Source: Clostridiales bacterium UBA7011 (lineage in GTDB: Bacteria; Bacillota; Clostridia; Oscillospirales; Butyricicoccaceae). From it: a stretch of 9,311 bases of DNA. The DNA is taken from contig DJXF01000115.1 of NCBI GenBank assembly GCA_002449635.1, positions 1 to 9,311 on the forward strand, read 5' to 3'. Below the pieces are notes generated by a model. It was not told the origin of the DNA. It did no database searches and worked only from the letters and a program-made list of their open reading frames with translations. Shown in pieces: positions 5,949 through 9,311 of this stretch; position 1 is the first letter of the stretch, and the number at the start of each line of letters is the position of its first letter. The position numbers and the translations under genes are program-made.

Positions 5949-8900
5949 ATGAAAAGACTGCTTGCCCTGGTAGTTACGCTGGCAATGGTCCTGTCTGTGC
6001 TTCCGACGTCCGTTTTGGCATTAGAGACTGACAGTTCCGCTGAACCTGAAGTGACTGCTGCGGGAGAGACTGTCGTTGACACCACGGACCCTGCGGAGGA
6101 AGAGAAGCCGCTCGCAGAGGAAGAGAAGCCTGCTGAGGAGACTTCCAAGCCGGAGGAGACACCTGCAGAAGAAGCTCCTGCAGAAGAAGCCCTCCCGGAA
6201 GAAGCTTCTGAGGAGAAAACCCCGGAGCAGGAGGCCGCTGTCTCCTACCCGGCACAGGACTTCAAGGGCAAAGACAATGGCGTGACCGTTGATGTGACCG
6301 CTGAGGAAGGCGCCTTCCCCGAGGGAACCACCATGAAGGTCACCAAGGTCACCGACAACAACGTGATCGCTGCAGTGAAGGACGCTGTGGAGGGTGAGGT
6401 CGCCACCGTGAAGGCGGTTGACATCGCATTCTTCAATGCGGAAGGCACTGAGATTGAGCCGCTGAAAGAGATCCACGTCAAACTGACCTCCGATGTGGTT
6501 AAGCAGGCTGAGACCCCTGTGGTCGTCCATGTGGATGACGAGGGCGAGGCCAAGGTCGTTGAGGACACCGACGTCAAGAAAGACGCTGTGGAGTTCGATG
6601 TGGATGCGTTCTCTGTCTACGCGGTTGTTGAACCCGGCAGCACCGTTGAAGAGGCTCGTGCCACTGTCAACTTCATCAGCAAGGGCAGCAACATCGCCAC
6701 TGTTTATGTGAAGAACAGTGATACTGCTAAAGAACTGGAAACCATCATTTACGATCCCGGCGTTGGCACGCTGGGCGAGGGCGAGATGTTCCTCGGCTGG
6801 ACCCGGACCGAGAACTACAATGCGGATTCCGAGCGCATGACCGTTGATGATGTCCGTGACTACATGGAGAAGCTCGATATCGAAGAGGGCGATGTGGTCA
6901 ACCTCTACGCTGTGATCAGCAAGGTTGTCACCCTCACCTATAAGGATGAGAAGGGCGTCGCATTGGGCTCTCACAAGATTCAGTTGATCGGCAGCGCCAC
7001 CTCCGGTGACGTTACGGTAAACATGGCCTATACCCCCGGTGACTCTGAGCAGAACTTTGAGGGCTGGATTGTGCAGGAAGGCGCATCCAACATCACCAAG
7101 GCCGTATACAACGGAAACGAGATCACCGGCGGCGGCACCGCAGCGAATCCCTATCAGAACGAAACCGTTCTGACCATTACGGGCAACGTGACTCTATCCG
7201 TTGATGCACCTGCAGGCCACTGGCTGGTGTTCGATGAGAACGGCAAGGGCGCAACCTACAACGCACCTCAGTTCGTCAAATCCGGTGAGACAACGGCTCG
7301 TCCCAGACCCGATGCGGAGATGCAGCGCTTTGGCTACACCTTCGGCGGCTGGTATACCGATAAGAATTGCACCAATGGCAATGAGTTTACCTTCGGCAAT
7401 GAGCTGACGGAGAGTACCACCATCTACGCCAAGTGGACAGCCAAAGCCACTGCGAATTACACCGTCCTGATCTGGAAGCAGAACGTCAGCGGGAATGGTT
7501 ATGACTTTGCTGAGTCTATTCCGCTGAGCGGCAGCGTGGACAGCACAATTAACACTGTGACTGCTGCCGGCAGCGGCGACAATCGGTACGCCCGTATCAA
7601 TAACCGGAATTACCAGTGGACTGGATTCCACCTGAATAAGTTCGACCAGAATGTCAAGATTGTTCCTGAAGGCACTGCTGTTGTGAATGTGTACTACGAC
7701 CGCACGGAGTATACGCTGACATTCCAGGTTCAGAGAGGAATATTTAGCCGTTGGAGGACAATTAAGGAAATCAAGGCTCTTTATCAGCAGAATATTTCTG
7801 ATAATTTCCCGATTGATGGATATGACGGATACGTCCTCGATCCTCGGGATAGTAATATTTTTACTACTGGTCAGGTTCCTTTCTTGGACGTTATGCCGGC
7901 TGAGAATACAGTGTTTCATCTGGTTACCTATGGTGGGAATAGAACTTACCATTTAAAATACTATTTTGAAGCTCTTCCGACAGATACTGACACTGTAACG
8001 TATAATGGAACAGAGTATACGCTTCATATTGACTCAACAGTCAAAGCCCCTGAGTTGAGCTCTACCAAATCTGAAGACTTTATCGATTTTGTCGGTTTTA
8101 CCCAGAAGGAATCCAACCCAACTTATGGTAAGGACGGTACCACCTCGTTTGATAGCAACAACACGATTTCGCTCTATTATTCCAGAAATAAGTATCCGAT
8201 TCTTTATATGGATGGCGTCTATGTAGACGGTGATGGAAACCCCGTTGAAGGCTACAGCAGCCGCGGTAAGCTGAATGAAGTTCAGAATGTCGTCTACGGC
8301 TCTAATACGTCCTCTTACAACAAGGGCGGCGCGAACTACTACGAGCCTGCCTTTAATGGTTTTGTGTTTGCCGGCTGGTACACGGATGACAAGTGCACCC
8401 AGCCGTACACCTTTACCACCATGCCTGAGGGCGGCATCACCGTCTATGCAAAGTGGGTTCAGACCCAGTACCGTGTGTTCCTGCATCCCAATGCCGGACC
8501 TGACACCTCTCTGGACTGGGGCTCTGAGTCTCAGGCCATGACCTTCCGTGTCTCCAACGGCGGAAAGGTTTCTGTACCTACGGGCACTCGCAACGAGTAC
8601 GAGATGATCGGCTGGTATCTGGACGAGGGATGCACAAAGGTATTCAACGCAGACGCATATACTCTGAACGATACCACCGTCACGGCGGCCTATGACAAGA
8701 CCAAGGACATGACCGATCCCATGGACAAGTGGGGCAACGGCGCCACCAAAAACTCTGATGTAGACCGTCCCTGGATCACCAAGAAGCTGGACATCTACGC
8801 CAAGTGGCATGCAGTACTGGTCGGTGCTAACGGCATCGGAGTCCTTTATGACGCCAATGGCGGCACCAACGCCCCCACCGACAAAACCCTGTATCTTGAC

Positions 8901-9311
8901 AGCGCAGACGCCGTTGCGCAGGCAGCTCCCACTGCCCCCGCGGGCAAGCAGTTCAAGCACTGGGTCGTTCAGAAGTGGGACAAAACCGCGAACAAGTATG
9001 TGGACACCGAGGTAACCGTGGAGCCCGGCGCGATCTACACTGTCCTGAAAGCGAACGCCAAGGTGGAAGAAAAGCAAGGCAGCACTGCTGACAACCCCGC
9101 CTATACCTACACTGTGCAGCTGCGCGCAGAGTACGGCGAAAAGGAAGAGCCTGCCTCCACTCAAATCACCTGGTATTCCAACGTGAAGGATGTAAACGGC
9201 AATTCTTTGGACCTCAGCAAGTTCACGACAACTACCACCACACAGGATACTACGGGCGGTTGGTGCGTTACTGATAAGGAAGACGGCACCCTCCGGATCA
9301 ACGAGGCCATC
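5949..9311 (+). CDS. Large secreted surface protein with InlB B-type repeats (3' end beyond window)
   Basis: The frame is open for 1121 codons to the last base with no stop, so the C-terminus and any cell-wall anchor are not seen. AAAGGAG at 5934-5940, eight bases before ATG, fixes the start. Residues 1-24 form a signal peptide (MKRLL, hydrophobic core, VLA) with likely cleavage after A24. Residues 26-97 are rich in Glu and Pro and probably an extended stalk. Residues about 103-230 form an all-beta domain seen in many gut Firmicute surface proteins (GAFPEGTTMKV, DIAFFNAEG, FSVYAVVEPG). Listeria-Bacteroides repeats follow: clear units at 465-496 and 807-836, a longer variant at 886-953, and degenerate GW motifs near 284, 373 and 1005. 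Adhesion or wall-associated function is inferred from the family. Proline codons are mixed CCC/CCT/CCG, unlike pta, and codons near residues 595-748 are distinctly AT-richer. Confidence 0.88.
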   Translation, partial: MKRLLALVVTLAMVLSVLPTSVLALETDSSAEPEVTAAGETVVDTTDPAEEEKPLAEEEKPAEETSKPEETPAEEAPAEEALPEEASEEKTPEQEAAVSYPAQDFKGKDNGVTVDVTAEEGAFPEGTTMKVTKVTDNNVIAAVKDAVEGEVATVKAVDIAFFNAEGTEIEPLKEIHVKLTSDVVKQAETPVVVHVDDEGEAKVVEDTDVKKDAVEFDVDAFSVYAVVEPGSTVEEARATVNFISKGSNIATVYVKNSDTAKELETIIYDPGVGTLGEGEMFLGWTRTENYNADSERMTVDDVRDYMEKLDIEEGDVVNLYAVISKVVTLTYKDEKGVALGSHKIQLIGSATSGDVTVNMAYTPGDSEQNFEGWIVQEGASNITKAVYNGNEITGGGTAANPYQNETVLTITGNVTLSVDAPAGHWLVFDENGKGATYNAPQFVKSGETTARPRPDAEMQRFGYTFGGWYTDKNCTNGNEFTFGNELTESTTIYAKWTAKATANYTVLIWKQNVSGNGYDFAESIPLSGSVDSTINTVTAAGSGDNRYARINNRNYQWTGFHLNKFDQNVKIVPEGTAVVNVYYDRTEYTLTFQVQRGIFSRWRTIKEIKALYQQNISDNFPIDGYDGYVLDPRDSNIFTTGQVPFLDVMPAENTVFHLVTYGGNRTYHLKYYFEALPTDTDTVTYNGTEYTLHIDSTVKAPELSSTKSEDFIDFVGFTQKESNPTYGKDGTTSFDSNNTISLYYSRNKYPILYMDGVYVDGDGNPVEGYSSRGKLNEVQNVVYGSNTSSYNKGGANYYEPAFNGFVFAGWYTDDKCTQPYTFTTMPEGGITVYAKWVQTQYRVFLHPNAGPDTSLDWGSESQAMTFRVSNGGKVSVPTGTRNEYEMIGWYLDEGCTKVFNADAYTLNDTTVTAAYDKTKDMTDPMDKWGNGATKNSDVDRPWITKKLDIYAKWHAVLVGANGIGVLYDANGGTNAPTDKTLYLDSADAVAQAAPTAPAGKQFKHWVVQKWDKTANKYVDTEVTVEPGAIYTVLKANAKVEEKQGSTADNPAYTYTVQLRAEYGEKEEPASTQITWYSNVKDVNGNSLDLSKFTTTTTTQDTTGGWCVTDKEDGTLRINEAI
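7341..8807 (+). repeat. InlB B-type (Listeria-Bacteroides) repeat units within the surface protein
   Basis: Clear units run from F-G-G-W at 7341 to YAKW at 7436, from F-A-G-W at 8367 to YAKW at 8456, and from I-G-W near 8607 to YAKW at 8807. Each has the pattern GWYxD..C followed by a beta-hairpin ending in YAKW; the third contains an insertion of roughly 35 residues. The units are diverged rather than tandem copies, with about 310 residues of other sequence between the first and second. This fold is a small beta-grasp-like module used as a spacer in surface proteins. Confidence 0.8.

Noticed and set aside
5909..6030. Upstream open frame starting at ATG 5909 and overlapping the surface-protein start
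   Set aside because: There is no ribosome binding site before it, its start lies in the loop of a hairpin, and its product looks like an out-of-frame reading of the signal peptide region.
6021..6974. Long leftward open frame of 317 codons opposite the surface-protein gene
   Set aside because: It is a shadow of the strongly biased codons of the rightward gene; it has no ribosome binding site or recognisable domain, and the rightward frame has a signal peptide and known repeats.
8034..9164. Long leftward open frame of 376 codons
   Set aside because: Same reason: it is antisense to the InlB-repeat region, with low-complexity Gly/Val/Arg composition typical of a shadow frame.

Overview
The window looks like a chromosomal segment of a gut-type Firmicute, probably class Clostridia and perhaps the Oscillospiraceae/Butyricicoccaceae neighbourhood. 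This is inferred from strong AGGAGG-type ribosome binding sites, sigma-70/sigma-A-like promoters, a short clostridial-type phosphate acetyltransferase, a DUF3006/metallo-beta-lactamase pair, and a large secreted protein with Listeria-Bacteroides (InlB B-type) repeats. The genus cannot be fixed from the sequence alone.

The left part (1-4233) reads rightward. A perfect hairpin terminator of an upstream gene (1-30) is followed by a good promoter and azlC-azlD, overlapping genes for a branched-chain amino acid exporter. After a 343-base gap with its own promoter comes pta (phosphate acetyltransferase, acetate/ATP metabolism), then a hairpin, then a six-helix voltage-gated-type potassium channel with a C-terminal coiled coil. 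The 3' end of the channel gene carries a near-consensus promoter and overlaps the start of a YjbQ-family gene, which ends at a strong terminator (4190-4233).

The middle part (4243-5357) reads leftward: an N-terminally anchored ComEC-like metallo-beta-lactamase-fold hydrolase followed, with an ATGA overlap, by a small DUF3006 protein. They form a two-gene operon with its own promoter (5384-5412) and converge on the yjbQ terminator.

The right part (5413-9311) begins with a gene-free, relatively AT-rich stretch that ends in a fully consensus promoter (TTGACA-17-TATAAT at 5751-5779). A leader of about 160 nt follows, which can be folded by eye into a junction of four consecutive hairpins closed by a helix, with a further possible helix that would mask the ribosome binding site. 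It leads into a very large secreted surface protein gene whose frame is open from 5949 to the last base (1121 codons, no stop). This protein has a signal peptide, a Glu/Pro-rich stretch, an all-beta domain and InlB-type repeats. Its codon use differs from the housekeeping genes on the left and is itself mosaic, suggesting an acquired or domain-shuffled accessory gene.

The most interesting unexplained item is the structured leader of the surface-protein gene, which I could not match to a riboswitch class I know.
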